This document shows, in pieces, positions 22,797 to 34,088 of a stretch of DNA of 64,000 nt (within the stretch, counting starts at the first letter, position 1; every line of letters begins with the position of its first letter). Location: positions 851,576 to 915,575 of the forward strand of contig PJRA01000444.1 in assembly GCA_016987375.1 (NCBI GenBank), given 5' to 3'. The notes beneath the pieces are model-generated. The model did not search any database, was not told where the DNA came from, and saw only the letters and a program-made list of their open reading frames with translations. The position numbers were made by a program, and so were the translations under genes. This stretch comes from Brachionus koreanus. Lineage: Eukaryota; Rotifera; Eurotatoria; Ploima; Brachionidae.

Positions 22797-24389
22797 CTAT
22801 TTTTTTAAACTACAGCGATCAATCATTGATTTTATTACTTCAATTTGCTCTTTAGTTTCCATGCTCTCACTTTCTAGTTTGACTAGATCATTTTTGTGCT
22901 TTGGATTGCTCAATTTAAACTCTAGAATATTATTTTTGTCGCTTAGTAATCTATTTAAGCCGGCAGTGATAAAATTTGAAATGTCCAATTCGAATGATTT
23001 ACATGCCAAAAATTCAGAGAACTCGATCATTTTAGGAATGAGCTCCATAATCTCATCTTCAAGCAAGCTTTCATGAGTCATCCAGCATAACAAAACTCGA
23101 GTACTTGAAGCTAACAATAGTAAACAATGGTCATTCATTTGACTAAAGTCATTAGCTAAAGTATCTTTAATGAATAAAGAAATAGTTTCTAATGCTTCGA
23201 CTATTATTTTAATAACTTTTTCAAGCTCTGGCTCGGTTTCTTTATGTCCATGTTCACTCACATCTTCATCTGAGTCGTCTGTATCAAAAGGAGATGCAGT
23301 CGACAGAATTTTAATAACTTGCTCCAACAATGAATAGTATACAGACATTTTATTTGTCAGTACTTGGTCAATATTGAGTTCATTGGTCTCATAGCATTTC
23401 TGCAAATTAAGTGATATTTGGATGCATAACAAATGAATAAGTAGGTAGAAAAAATTTCTATCTTTCATATACAATGGTTCAAAGTCGTAAACAAGGACAT
23501 AATTGTTCAGCAACAAAAATCCTTGCTCTTGTATAATATTTTTTACTTTACTTTTAAATAAATCGTTTAAAATAACTAGAACTTGGTCTACAAATAAATC
23601 ATTTAAATCTGAATTGGTTAAAATATAGTTTTTGATTGAATCATTGGAAAGGAAAAAATTTATGTAATTCAAAAGCTTAAATTTAAATTCAGTTTGATTA
23701 GAGACTGCCATATTGATGAAATTTTTAAATTCCTTTTGAACTTTTCGATTAGTTTCATCAAGGGGATAATCTTCTTTATTTTCTTTATCCTGCATGTCTT
23801 TGATCATATTTGACAGTATTTTACATGCAACTATTTCAAAATTTTTTTCCCCCTCTAGATCAAAGTCATACATAATTCTTAGTTGCTGAGATTGTATTTT
23901 TTCATTAAGTAATATATCGTTAAAAATTATTGCTATTAATCCATTTTGATACAAAAACTCTGGACATATTTCACTTAACCTGTACACATATTTGTACGCA
24001 TCCAGTTTCAGCAGCTCACAGTTTTGAATATCAGACTTGATTATTTCAAAAATGGAATTTATTTTTGTCAATAAGACAGGATTTGTGATCAATTCAGGAA
24101 AGTCGAGAAATTGGGTAAGAATACTTAGACCAACTTGTTTGTAGTGAATTGGAGAATCGTCAACTTGTTGTTTGGTTGTGATCAGCCGGGCTAAGAAATG
24201 AGGATCTATGCCTTCAAAAAGGCGAGTATTTAAATTTTCATCTGTCTTGAAAGAATCGTCCAATTTGTTTGCTTTAAAAAGCTCTGATAAAATTAGCAAT
24301 AAAGCGAATTTTTTGTTGTCGTTTTCCGCAGATTCTAGTGATTTGATCAAATGATCCAAATTCATTTTGAACTCTTGAAAATTAATCAA
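22797..24389 (-). CDS. NCDN: Neurochondrin homologue
   Basis: A single exon of 530 codons, all-alpha and Leu-rich, in the manner of the armadillo-like neurochondrin family. The N-terminal signature fits: a helix LIKSLESAENDNKKFALLLIL, then LFEGIDPHFLARLITTK, SILTQFLDFPEL and a conserved YKYVYRLSEICPEF. Vertebrate neurochondrin is a cytoplasmic protein found in dendrites, where it is linked to neurite outgrowth and to regulation of CaMKII and GPCR signalling. An acidic insert (FDTDDSDEDVSEH) lies near residue 375. The second Met, before NLDHL, is the more family-like start; the first ATG adds eight residues. Overall length is a little shorter than the human protein (about 730). Flanking DNA on both sides is non-coding. 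Confidence 0.82.
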   Translation of the reverse strand: MINFQEFKMNLDHLIKSLESAENDNKKFALLLILSELFKANKLDDSFKTDENLNTRLFEGIDPHFLARLITTKQQVDDSPIHYKQVGLSILTQFLDFPELITNPVLLTKINSIFEIIKSDIQNCELLKLDAYKYVYRLSEICPEFLYQNGLIAIIFNDILLNEKIQSQQLRIMYDFDLEGEKNFEIVACKILSNMIKDMQDKENKEDYPLDETNRKVQKEFKNFINMAVSNQTEFKFKLLNYINFFLSNDSIKNYILTNSDLNDLFVDQVLVILNDLFKSKVKNIIQEQGFLLLNNYVLVYDFEPLYMKDRNFFYLLIHLLCIQISLNLQKCYETNELNIDQVLTNKMSVYYSLLEQVIKILSTASPFDTDDSDEDVSEHGHKETEPELEKVIKIIVEALETISLFIKDTLANDFSQMNDHCLLLLASSTRVLLCWMTHESLLEDEIMELIPKMIEFSEFLACKSFELDISNFITAGLNRLLSDKNNILEFKLSNPKHKNDLVKLESESMETKEQIEVIKSMIDRCSLKK

Positions 24390-26192
24390 ATAATTAATTT
24401 TTTTTTAAAATTTTATTTAAACTGAGAGAAGGTGCTTAAATTTTTGACTTTAACCATGATAAAAAAAGAAGACATTATTGATTTTTTCTTTTTTTTGTGC
24501 TAAAAATCTAAAATTTAGATAGAATTATTTTCAATATAATTAATTAAACATAATTAAATGATTGAAAAAATAGGATGAAAATTAATTGAAATAAGAGCAA
24601 AGAAAATTTTTGTTTAGTTTAGTTTTTAAAATTAATTTAAAAATGCAGGAAAAATACTTGGTCATTTGTTTTGAAATTTAAGCATGCTATTTTTAATTTC
24701 TCATGAAACATAAAATATTGACTTTTAAATAGTGGAAAATATATTCTAAAACTTTGCATTTTATTTTTAAAAATTTATTCTCAAGAAAGCTGAGTTTCCT
24801 CTAAATGAAATTTTAAAAATCAAAAATAAAATATAATCATTTTCTACAAAGTTATGATAAAAACAAACAGGGCTAAAATTAAAGTTTAATCAAACTTTTT
24901 ATACAAAAATTTATCGTTTTATTTAAAAGCTTAAAATTTAACAAAATTGATATAATTTTTACTTTTAGAGTAAAATTGAAACAATAGTTTTTTGAACCCG
25001 AATTAATTATTCAGAAATGTTTTGCATCATTCATTTAATATTTTACCTATCTTAAATTAGATAAAATTTTTAAAAATAAAGCTAAAAAAAAATATAAATA
25101 TTCAATATTTAGTCATTTAATAATATTTATCTTCTCTTAAAATTTCAAATGACCTTGATTTTAAGTTTTGCCGTTCACATTATTTTTTTTCTCTAATTTT
25201 TTTTAAGTTGAAAAGTTAAGCTTATCAAAAAAACACAAAAAAATTCTGTTTTTAACAATGAATATTTCAAAATTTCATTATCACTTTTTATATAATTTAT
25301 ACATTTACTCACAATGATAAAGAGCAAACTTTTTTCCGCTGTTTGTTCTTCGGTTGTCAAAAAATTTTGTCATATGTCATTTGCATCCCAATCAAAATGT
25401 ATTGTCACTAAAAGAAAACTAATTTTAATATAAATTTAAATAATTTTTAAAAAAAAATTTAGATTAATATTTGCTGAGATTGCTCCGATAAATTTCCGAA
25501 ATGTTTTATTAATTAGGATAATCTTTTGCATTAATAACTAAATTAATTTTCTTTAGTAAATCTAGTAAATCAAATTGAAATATTTTGAACGTTAGATTTT
25601 AATTTTTGTTTAGCGCCAAAATATAAAATATCAGTTTTGGATCAATTCCTAATTTTTATTTATCCCTGTTCAATAATCCTTATTTTTATAACCAATTTTA
25701 CGCAATCTGTTTTAATTCAAACACACTATTGCAAATCAAGCAAAACCTTACACTATTTGTTTGTACCTATAATAACTGTGTATTCTATAAGACATTAGAG
25801 AAAGACAAACTGACGAAATAAGAGAAAAAAGAAGAACTAGAAACCAAAAGCATTCTGCGAGGTGCCTGCTTTGAAAATAAAGGATCAAAGCGTCAGAAAA
25901 AGCTGCTAAACTTTCAACTCAGGCAAAGCTGCTCCTAACTTATTTGTTTTATTTAACATTGAAAGAAAGTTACGAATTTATTTTGCACAATTAAATTAAT
26001 AGTGTTAAGTCAATAGACAATTACCAGTCATTTAAAGTTAGCTATCAAATTAATATGTTATATTATCAAATTAATATAACATATCCTACTCCATTGTGCG
26101 GTTATTATCTTATAATTGATCAACTATATCCACTTATTCAAACCCCAGTTTTATCAAATTTTTGAACTTATTTTTAAATTATTAACTATACT
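24390..26192. other. Intergenic DNA without recognised genes
   Basis: AT-rich throughout. Only the stretch at 25790-25940 is less AT-rich, but no frame there gives a convincing exon. A short direct and inverted repeat built on TATCAAATTAATAT lies at 26044-26086, next to the assembly gap. Confidence 0.5.
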
Positions 26193-26667
26193 NNNNNNNN
26201 NNNNNNNNNNNNNNNNNNNNNNNNNNNNNNNNNNNNNNNNNNNNNNNNNNNNNNNNNNNNNNNNNNNNNNNNNNNNNNNNNNNNNNNNNNNNNNNNNNNN
26301 NNNNNNNNNNNNNNNNNNNNNNNNNNNNNNNNNNNNNNNNNNNNNNNNNNNNNNNNNNNNNNNNNNNNNNNNNNNNNNNNNNNNNNNNNNNNNNNNNNNN
26401 NNNNNNNNNNNNNNNNNNNNNNNNNNNNNNNNNNNNNNNNNNNNNNNNNNNNNNNNNNNNNNNNNNNNNNNNNNNNNNNNNNNNNNNNNNNNNNNNNNNN
26501 NNNNNNNNNNNNNNNNNNNNNNNNNNNNNNNNNNNNNNNNNNNNNNNNNNNNNNNNNNNNNNNNNNNNNNNNNNNNNNNNNNNNNNNNNNNNNNNNNNNN
26601 NNNNNNNNNNNNNNNNNNNNNNNNNNNNNNNNNNNNNNNNNNNNNNNNNNNNNNNNNNNNNNNNNNN
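26193..26667. other. Assembly gap (475 N)
   Basis: A run of undetermined bases. The sequence to the right has a different, less AT-rich composition, which suggests that the missing DNA is repetitive or hard to assemble. Confidence 0.99.
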
Positions 26668-26829
26668 CAGTAGCCTCTGTGTCAGATCGGAGCTGTTGCT
26701 CAAAAAGGTACTTGAAAAGGAGATGAGCTCCTCCCCACTATCCACTAGGATAGAATAGGGTCCAAAAAAACAAGATGTAACAAGACTAACAAGAAGCAAG
26801 GCAAACAATTTGATTAAAGAAATAGACCC
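26668..26829 (-). CDS. Possible exon entering the assembly gap, unknown product
   Basis: On the minus strand a good acceptor (a T-run then AG at 26830) is followed by 54 open codons running into the gap. They begin with a hydrophobic stretch (ISLIKLFALLLVSLVTSCFF) that looks like a signal peptide or membrane segment, then a polar part SGEELISFSSTFLSNSSDL. Base composition is clearly less AT-rich than its surroundings. There is no ATG, so the start would lie in an upstream exon. I do not recognise the protein; it could also be part of a mobile element. Confidence 0.3.
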
Positions 26830-27538
26830 TAAAAAAACTGCTATATAGTTATTTCATTTTATCTTCTTAATTTTAGTCAAAAATTTCTATTTACTTTGTT
26901 TATAAATTTTACTTTACTATTAATTTTTTTTATTTTACTCAAATTATTCTTTACTTACCCTGAAAAATAGAAAAAAAAATTAATATTTTTATTTCGTTTA
27001 AAAATAAATAAATATTAAAATAAAAATTGTAATCTATCAAGTCGTTTCGTAACTCGTTTCGTAAAAATTTTAGAGGTCAAAATAATCAACAAATGATTCC
27101 AAAGTAATAATTATATATCCCATAATTAATTAACTATTGAGTCCAAAATAGTTATGAGCTCATTTAAATGATTGCCTTTTTTTATTCATTTAATTATTTA
27201 ATTCAACTTTAAAAAATTGTTTATATATATATTAATTCACTCAGATAGTACTGTAAAAAACGGTGTATGTCATAAAACTAAACTAAAATTTTAATTTATA
27301 ATATTTTAGATATGAAGCAAGTATAACTTGAATTTTTTTTTAAATTTGAGTAAAATATCGAATATATAAATATTGATTTTTTATTTATTTAATAAATAAT
27401 AAATTAATTAAAAATAAAAATTAAAATACAAATATTGAATAGAAAACAGTTTAGAAAAAAAATTTAAATTTAAAAAAAAAATGAATTAATATAAATAATC
27501 TAGATTGTTTTAATTTGGCAGTTGCATTGGACTGATAA

Positions 27539-30500
27539 TCAATCACTGTCTTCATGGGAAAATGAGTGGATCATTCGATTAAAATCTAGATACGAATGCT
27601 TAATCAGTTCGCCATTTATTTTTGTTTCGTCGGGCTTCCATTTGGCATCACTGAACAATCGATGTATTGATTTTATGAGCGGAGTTTTAATGGAATATGA
27701 AGAAGTCTTTACTTCAGTTGTTTTTTCCCATTTTAACAAAAATAACTAGAGCAAAAAAATATTTATACATTTTTACTTAAAAGAGAGTTGAAAAGAGATT
27801 TACATCTAAAATTAAGGAGACACACATATTAAGCATGATAACTGGACACAATGCCCACCAGAAATAAAAATACAACCGACTCCAATCACTAGTAACATCT
27901 ACATATGCTTCAACAATTACAAACCAGTCATTAACAACCATTAAATTCCAGAGTACAATTAGTGCAGACTGAGATTAAATAATGTGCATAAAATTAGTTT
28001 ATATCATTTTAAAAATTACATAAAAGTCATTAAAATTGTTGACCCAAAATGATAATTGCTTATAAGTACCACAATATTCATTTAGTATGCTAAATTAAAA
28101 GAAAAATTTTGGCTAAATTAATTAAATTTAAATTTTACGATTTGTTATAGTAATCAAAAGAATCAGTTCGAATCTTTTCTGAGAATAGCTGAATACCAAT
28201 AAGAGCATAAATGTAATAGACTGAGGCCATGATGCCAAATAAAGGCTTTAAACTTCTGAATATGTCAATCGCAGTGCTTACTACAGCATACATTACTTTA
28301 ACACTTGGAGCCAAATGAATCAGTCGGAATATCAAAAGCATGTTTATTACTCTAGATATGCCCCAAATATTTGTTGAATAATTATAATTTTTCATTTCTC
28401 TTAAAATAATTAAAAATAAAAATAAAAAACTTAATTTCTCTAAAAGCTTAAATTACTCGTTTGACATATAGGTGCGTTTGTAGACTGCCAATTGAACAAC
28501 TTGTGTAACCTTGAAAAATAAACCTATCACTTTGAATTTTATTTTGTTTATTTTGAATTTACAAAAAATGCTATTGATATGAAGCCGTCTAAAAGATTGA
28601 GATAATTGGTAAGATACCGCTTTGTATTCAAAGCCCATAATTTTAAAACATGCTCAGCCATGTATAAAATTGAAAACAAAAATATCAGTAACTAAAAAAT
28701 ATTAAATTTTAGTTCATCTTTAAATTGTTAAAGGCTAAATTACACTTAGAGGCTTATTTGTGCCATTATCGTCCAAATTCTCCATTAAATGAAGCTCTCC
28801 CTTGAAAAAAGAGAAAAAATTTTCAGATTTTATTTTAAATTCAAAATAAAAAATTACTGTTATGCAGCCTATGTTGATAATTGTAATTATTGAAGACAAA
28901 AAAAGATAGAGTTTTGATAGAAAAAAATTTTTCAAATTCCTTCGTAGATTGTTCATTGCCACAATACTGCTATTGCGTCGTTCATACTAATAAGAAAAAT
29001 AATTTTAATTAAAATAAACTTTAAATTCAATTTATTAAATTATTGATGATATTTATTTAAAAAATTTTTAATTATTCTATTGAGCCACAAAATTTTTCGT
29101 ATTTTTTAAAGGTTAGATATTTTAAATCTTTCCATCTTTGTAATTCTAAAAATGCACTTCTTTTTATGTGTAAAAATAAAAATAATTGAATGCTCTCCAT
29201 AATTATAATTCTAAAAAATTCATATTATAAAAAACTTTAAATTAAAATTTTTAAACTGTTGCGTCATTATTGGAAAAAAAACCTAAATGGAGCAACAGCA
29301 GTAAAACGTGAAGATTGAAACTTGTAGGGAAAATGCTTAGAAAATCTTCTAACAGGTTTAGAAAAACAAATGGCACAAAACATCATTTAAATGCTAACCA
29401 AGAGAAGGCAGCATGTCCTCGAATGCTTTAAAATATTGCAGATATGAATTTATAATTGATGATGAATCTTATTTCACTCTTGGTAATACCGCTCTGCCAG
29501 GGAAAGCTATTTTTTATAGCAGTAACGTAAGCAAGATGCCGGAGAGTGAAAAGTACGTTAAAAATTTTTAAGAAAAATGAATTGTCTTGTTGGCTATTTC
29601 ACAACGCGGAATAAGCGAACCATATTTTGTACCTAGTGGTTTAGTGGTCAATTAACATGTCTACCTTGGAGAGTTTTTTAAGAAACGAGTTGAACCATTG
29701 ATTAAAGAATATTATCAGGATGGCAATCATGTAGTTTGGTCTGACTTAGCATCATCTCATAATATGGTACAGAATTATATGTTAGATAAAAATATAAGGT
29801 AAGTTGCTAGAGAAGTTAATCCAGCAAACGTACCAAAAGCACGACAAATTGTAGATTTTTGGGGAAATTTGAAATCTAAAGTTTATAAGGTAGATTGGAA
29901 GACAAAAATCTTAGGAAACTCGAAAACAATATTCGCGGTAACAATATCTACCAAAAGGTTGTAGAAGATCATCAAGATTAAAGCCTTAGTTAAATTTAGT
30001 AGCTGTCTTACAAAGCATAGAACAAAAAAGTGCCACTTCAGAAAAAGCCAAAAAATTGAATGTCAATATAATTGCTCCAAAAAAAAATAATTCAACATTA
30101 AAAACAAAATCTCATCGGACCGAATAAAAAAAATCAAAATACTAAAATTTTTTTAAAAATTAATATTTTTTTCATTTGTTTTACTTTTTAATTAAAAACT
30201 TTAATAAAATATAAATTTTTGTTGTAATTTTTATAAAAACATTATTAAATTTTCGGCCAATGTCTTTTGTTATTCCAAGGTTCTACTGTAATGCTAGACC
30301 TTATAAAGCTAGAAGAGCTCATTCAACTTTTTAGGTAAAAAAGCAAATCAAAATGAAAGCGATTAGACTTATTCGAAATAATGCAAAACTGCTAAAGCTA
30401 GATAACTATGATACAAGATAAAGAGTAAAATATCTATTGATGCACAAGCGAAAAGAGACATCAAAGACAACAAAAAGTTAGACATTTTTTTATTCAATTT

Positions 30501-32720
30501 TTAATCTAGAGCTTTTGAAAAAAGTGTATCTTAAAAATAAAACAAGTCTTTACCGAATTAGAGTTCAATAAATCTTCATATTCATCTGCAATATCTTCAT
30601 TTAAATGATCCAAAAACATTTTTTCAAAAAGGTCCATATCGATCAAAAATTCAACCTCTGGGTTTTCATTGATTCCTGGTCCACAGCTAGCATCGTCTAA
30701 TTTCTTTAGCAACGAAATAAATTTATTAAATTTTTAATAAAATAGCATTTAACTACTTTTATCAAATACTCTTTTCTTTTTTTGGAGACGCTAAGATTTT
30801 TAATCACATAAATCATTGGTGTTCGGCAAATAGTTGCTTTTCCTCTACACAACAAAATTTTTTCACTTTATTTCAAGTTCAATTTCTTATTCTTTGAACC
30901 TTACCTTGGCGTATTGAATCTTTCGAATAGAACCCAAAATGCTGCTCGAACAGCGAGTGATTGTCTGAAAACACTTGACATCATGCTATCTTGAAAGAAG
31001 CCTTTGAATTGATTATAAATAACTGCTATAAACAAGCTCATCAAACTGTACATTCCTTAATATTTTTTGTTTAAAATATGATCAAATGATGAATTAAACA
31101 ATACCAATTAGCAAGAATATGACATAATAGAGGGCAGCTAGACGATTTTCTGAGTACGATTGTATGGTGACTTTTAGTTTAAAATGGTTAATGGATAAAG
31201 TTAAATTTAATAACAATTAAAAAATTACCATCTGGGTTATTGGAAGTGGTTATTAAAACAAGAAGATTAATTAGTGAATTTTTAATGCTGGAAAATGCCT
31301 CGTTTTTCACATAGACCTTGTCATCTATGATCGGAAAAGAATCATTTGGATTTTTCTAATGTTTATTTTTTGAATAAAACATAAATTTAAAAAAAAAATC
31401 ATCTTAATTTACTGTGTAATAAGCGTTCTTTGTAGAGTTGTGTGCATATTGTGCGTAATAGCGAGGAAATATGAGCATTCCAATCACGGAAAAAAGATAC
31501 AAATGGATTAAAAGCAAAACAAACACGCTGATTATTTGAGGAAGTGAACGTTTTAGTGATTTGATTGTTTTTTTCATCAAAGATGAACATTGAACTAGAA
31601 AAAATGGTCTCAAATAGCGTCTTATGCGCACAGTCTTAAGAAAAATTAAATTTAATAAATTAAGTTTAGTTAAATTTGGTCCTAGAGAGCCGAATAAAGT
31701 GCAAAAACTTATTTTTTTCTTTAAATGGCAAAGAATAATTGTTTAAATGGGCACACGAAATGGCTTTACCAGATTTTGCATTTTATTTTGTCCAATTTTA
31801 ACACTAGAATACCCTGCTGATTTTTCATGAAAATTTAAAATTAAGTTATTGAAATAAATTGAAAATTTTTTTTTGAGAATTAATTAATTTTCAAAAAAAT
31901 TTAAATTTAAATTTTTAGCTAATAAAAGTCATTTTTTAAAATTTTATTTATATGTGATAAAATTCAAGTTTTAATTTTTCATAAAGGAGTCTAAAAACCC
32001 CTCGGGTGTTCTAGTGCTAACAAAGCTTTAAAATTTAAACTAACCTCTTGACATTTGAATGATAGAGAAACAATGCAGTCAACTAAAGAGACAAAAATAA
32101 TTGCATAATAGGATACAAGCCATGGCGATTTGATAACTTGTTTTCGTCCGACCAAATAGCTCTTTAATAATTAGTAGGCTTTTTTTTGAAAATAATTAAT
32201 TTTTCAAAATTTTTTATTGTTACTTTGACAACAACATCCAAAAAAAATAATAGCAGACAAAATATATCAATCATTTCTAGGATACCGCAGGAAAATTCAT
32301 ATTTGATTAGGTAAGATTTGGGTTTAGTGATATCGCTCGAATAGCTTAATGAAGAGGGTGTCTCGAAAAATGCCAATGTCATTATAACAAAAATATTAAC
32401 ATATAAAAATCTTTAATAATTAATAAAGAGTATTTATTAGAGCAAATTTGCTGGTGTGTTATTACCTTTGTATTGGCTTTGAGTAATAAGTCCTGTAGAC
32501 TATTAATGGTAAGCGGCCAACTTTATGAAAAATGGAACGGAAATTAAAAGAATCTTCTATAAGTACTGTGGCTCTGAGTATTGCATCATTTTTGACTTGA
32601 TCATTAAGCACATCTGTGTCAAATTGACTATTTGTATTGGCATGTATCATTCCTAAATAATTTTTTTAACAATAAGCTTATTTTATACAATTTACCTCTT
32701 AAAGCTGAATCTTGATTCAT
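27539..32720 (-). CDS. TPCN2: Two-pore segment cation channel 2 (endolysosomal TPC2)
   Basis: Seventeen exons (32720-32696, 32652-32466, 32410-32224, 32161-32045, 31634-31413, 31355-31229, 31170-31105, 31055-30905, 30844-30757, 30703-30554, 28986-28744, 28691-28563, 28509-28457, 28399-28139, 28089-28020, 27968-27804, 27745-27539) join in phase to 815 residues; human TPC2 has 752. Two six-helix repeats are visible. Repeat I: IS4 RIRRYLRPFF, then the MKKTIKSLKRSLP linker whose Lys193, Lys194 and Lys197 match the PI(3,5)P2-binding lysines of human TPC2, and the filter TTSNNPD (282-288). Repeat II: a weakly charged IIS4 (Arg607, His610, Lys616) and the filter VVNDW, where human TPC2 has VVNNW. 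The channel is expected in endolysosomal membranes, passing Na+/Ca2+. The 25-nt first exon is the least certain part. A mariner fossil lies in intron 10 and a MITE in intron 4. Confidence 0.93.
29108..30160 (+). mobile_element. Tc1/mariner-type transposon fossil in a TPCN2 intron
   Basis: Plus-strand frames give DDESYFTLGNTALPGKAIFY, NCLVGYFTTRNKRT, VVWSDLASSHNMVQNYMLD and NPANVPKARQIVDFWGNLKS. These are the middle and C-terminal blocks of a Tc1-like DDE transposase: the DLASSH block carries the second catalytic Asp and the VPKARxIxDFW block is typical. Frameshifts and stops make it inactive. It is antisense to TPCN2 in the intron between exons 10 and 11, which it makes by far the largest of that gene. 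Confidence 0.85.
31802..32016. mobile_element. TTAA MITE in TPCN2 intron 4
   Basis: A 215-bp element. Left end: TTAA then CACTAGAATACCC. Right end: GGGTGTTCTAGTG then CTAA. The two ends are inverted repeats of 13 bp with one or two mismatches. No coding capacity. Confidence 0.75.
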
Positions 32721-32937
32721 AATTAACTTAAATGCAACCTATTCAGGTAAAAATATAAAAAAAAATTCAAATTTTACAAACACACAAGAGTGTATAAAAA
32801 CTCTTGGCAATTAAAAAGAAAATAGAACAAAATAAAATTTTATATCAAATTTTTTTTTTTTTTATTAAAAATAAAATAAATTAAATTTCTTTTATTTATT
32901 TGTTTTTTATTTTTGTACACTTGATACTTGATAGGAT

Positions 32938-33878
32938 TTATTTTTTGTTCTTTTTTGATGAAAAAGATTCATTAATACATTCGAAAGAATGAGATCTTTT
33001 TTTGTTTAAAAACTTTTTCTCACCATGAACTAGAAATTCCATTTGAGATTCAATTAGCTCACGAATCTGTTCAGTATGAGTTTTTCCTTTGCTTTTTTTA
33101 TGCGAACGAGATCTTCTTTTTGTCTCCAATTCATCAGAACATTTGGCTCTATTTTCTAAAAAAAAATATTACCAAAAGACTTAGCTAAAAAATAAATCAA
33201 ACCATTTTCTTGATATTTAAATACTTCAATAGAAGCCTGATAACCGAGCGATTTTGACTGATCAATGGCATATTCGTGTAATTTTAGACGTTCTTCTGGT
33301 GTAAAATTTACCAATAGATGATTAGTTGTCATGGATATATTTTTTTTGTCTGATTTGTGATAATCTTTGGAATGTTTTTCTCTGTATTTTGACGGATCAT
33401 ACTCAAATGGTATGGGCAAATTGGAGCTTATTTTTCTATGTCGATCAACATCTTTCAATATTTTATTTTGAGTATCTTTATCAATCACAATTTGGTATGG
33501 AGAGTAAACGTCCGGCTGTTTGCTATAATCCAACTTGACAAAATGAATATGATTCTATTTTTCTTTGTGAATATTAATAAACTTACTTACTAAGTCTTGT
33601 TCAGTCATTGCCAAAGCTTTTAGTTGACATTTTTTGATATGTTTGTCATAATTTTTTTTTGCAATATTCCGATGTCCCGGATCAAAGGGACAATTTAAAT
33701 ATTCATCTTTTCTATTATTTTTGAGCAGCTCGTCTTTGTCCCAATCGAATTCTTGTAGCCACGAAGACATACCATTTTCCAGTATGTCAACAAAATCCTC
33801 CAATTTTTGCGTAGATATCAAATTTTTATTTAACTTATCGGACAAATTTTCTACTTGAAAATTTTCTTTTTTTATCAT
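32938..33878 (-). CDS. SNRNP48: U11/U12 snRNP 48-kDa protein homologue (minor spliceosome)
   Basis: Three exons (33878-33591, 33533-33203, 33155-32938) join in phase to 278 residues. Near residue 63 lies CPFDPGHRNIAKKNYDKHIKKC, a CHHC zinc finger. In human U11-48K this finger contacts the 5' splice site of U12-type introns. A middle part with SSNLPIPFEYD and FTPEERLKLHEYAIDQSK matches the family's SSLPVEVPLNHKRF and ADRLALYDF region. The C-terminus is basic and RS/K-rich (TKRRSRSHKKSKGK, HTEQIRELIESQMEF), as in the human protein. Its presence implies that the organism keeps a U12 spliceosome. It starts 210 bp from the divergent NABP gene and ends 217 bp before the start of TPCN2. Confidence 0.9.
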
Positions 33879-34088
33879 TTTTTTTTTTTTGTTTAGAAAT
33901 AATAATAGCTAAATAATTTATTTTTGAAAAAATTAAAATTTAAAATATTTATTTTTAAAGGTAAAGATTAATTTATAATTTGTTTTTAATTTTTAAGATT
34001 CAAATATTTTTTAAACATAGCTTTGCATATACTTGGCATGTGATATGAAATTTGTAAATATTAGTTTTAAATTTTTCTAAAATTAAAA
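33879..34088. promoter_or_regulatory. Shared divergent promoter region, SNRNP48 / NABP
   Basis: Only 210 bp of AT-rich DNA separate the two start codons, which point away from each other. Both genes must take their core promoters and 5' leaders from this space. No TATA box or other element can be assigned with confidence in such AT-rich sequence. Confidence 0.55.

Noticed and set aside
26680..26695. Sequence resembling the start of an Illumina adapter (AGATCGGA) beside the gap
   Set aside because: Only 8 bases agree and the next bases differ from the adapter, so contamination is not supported.
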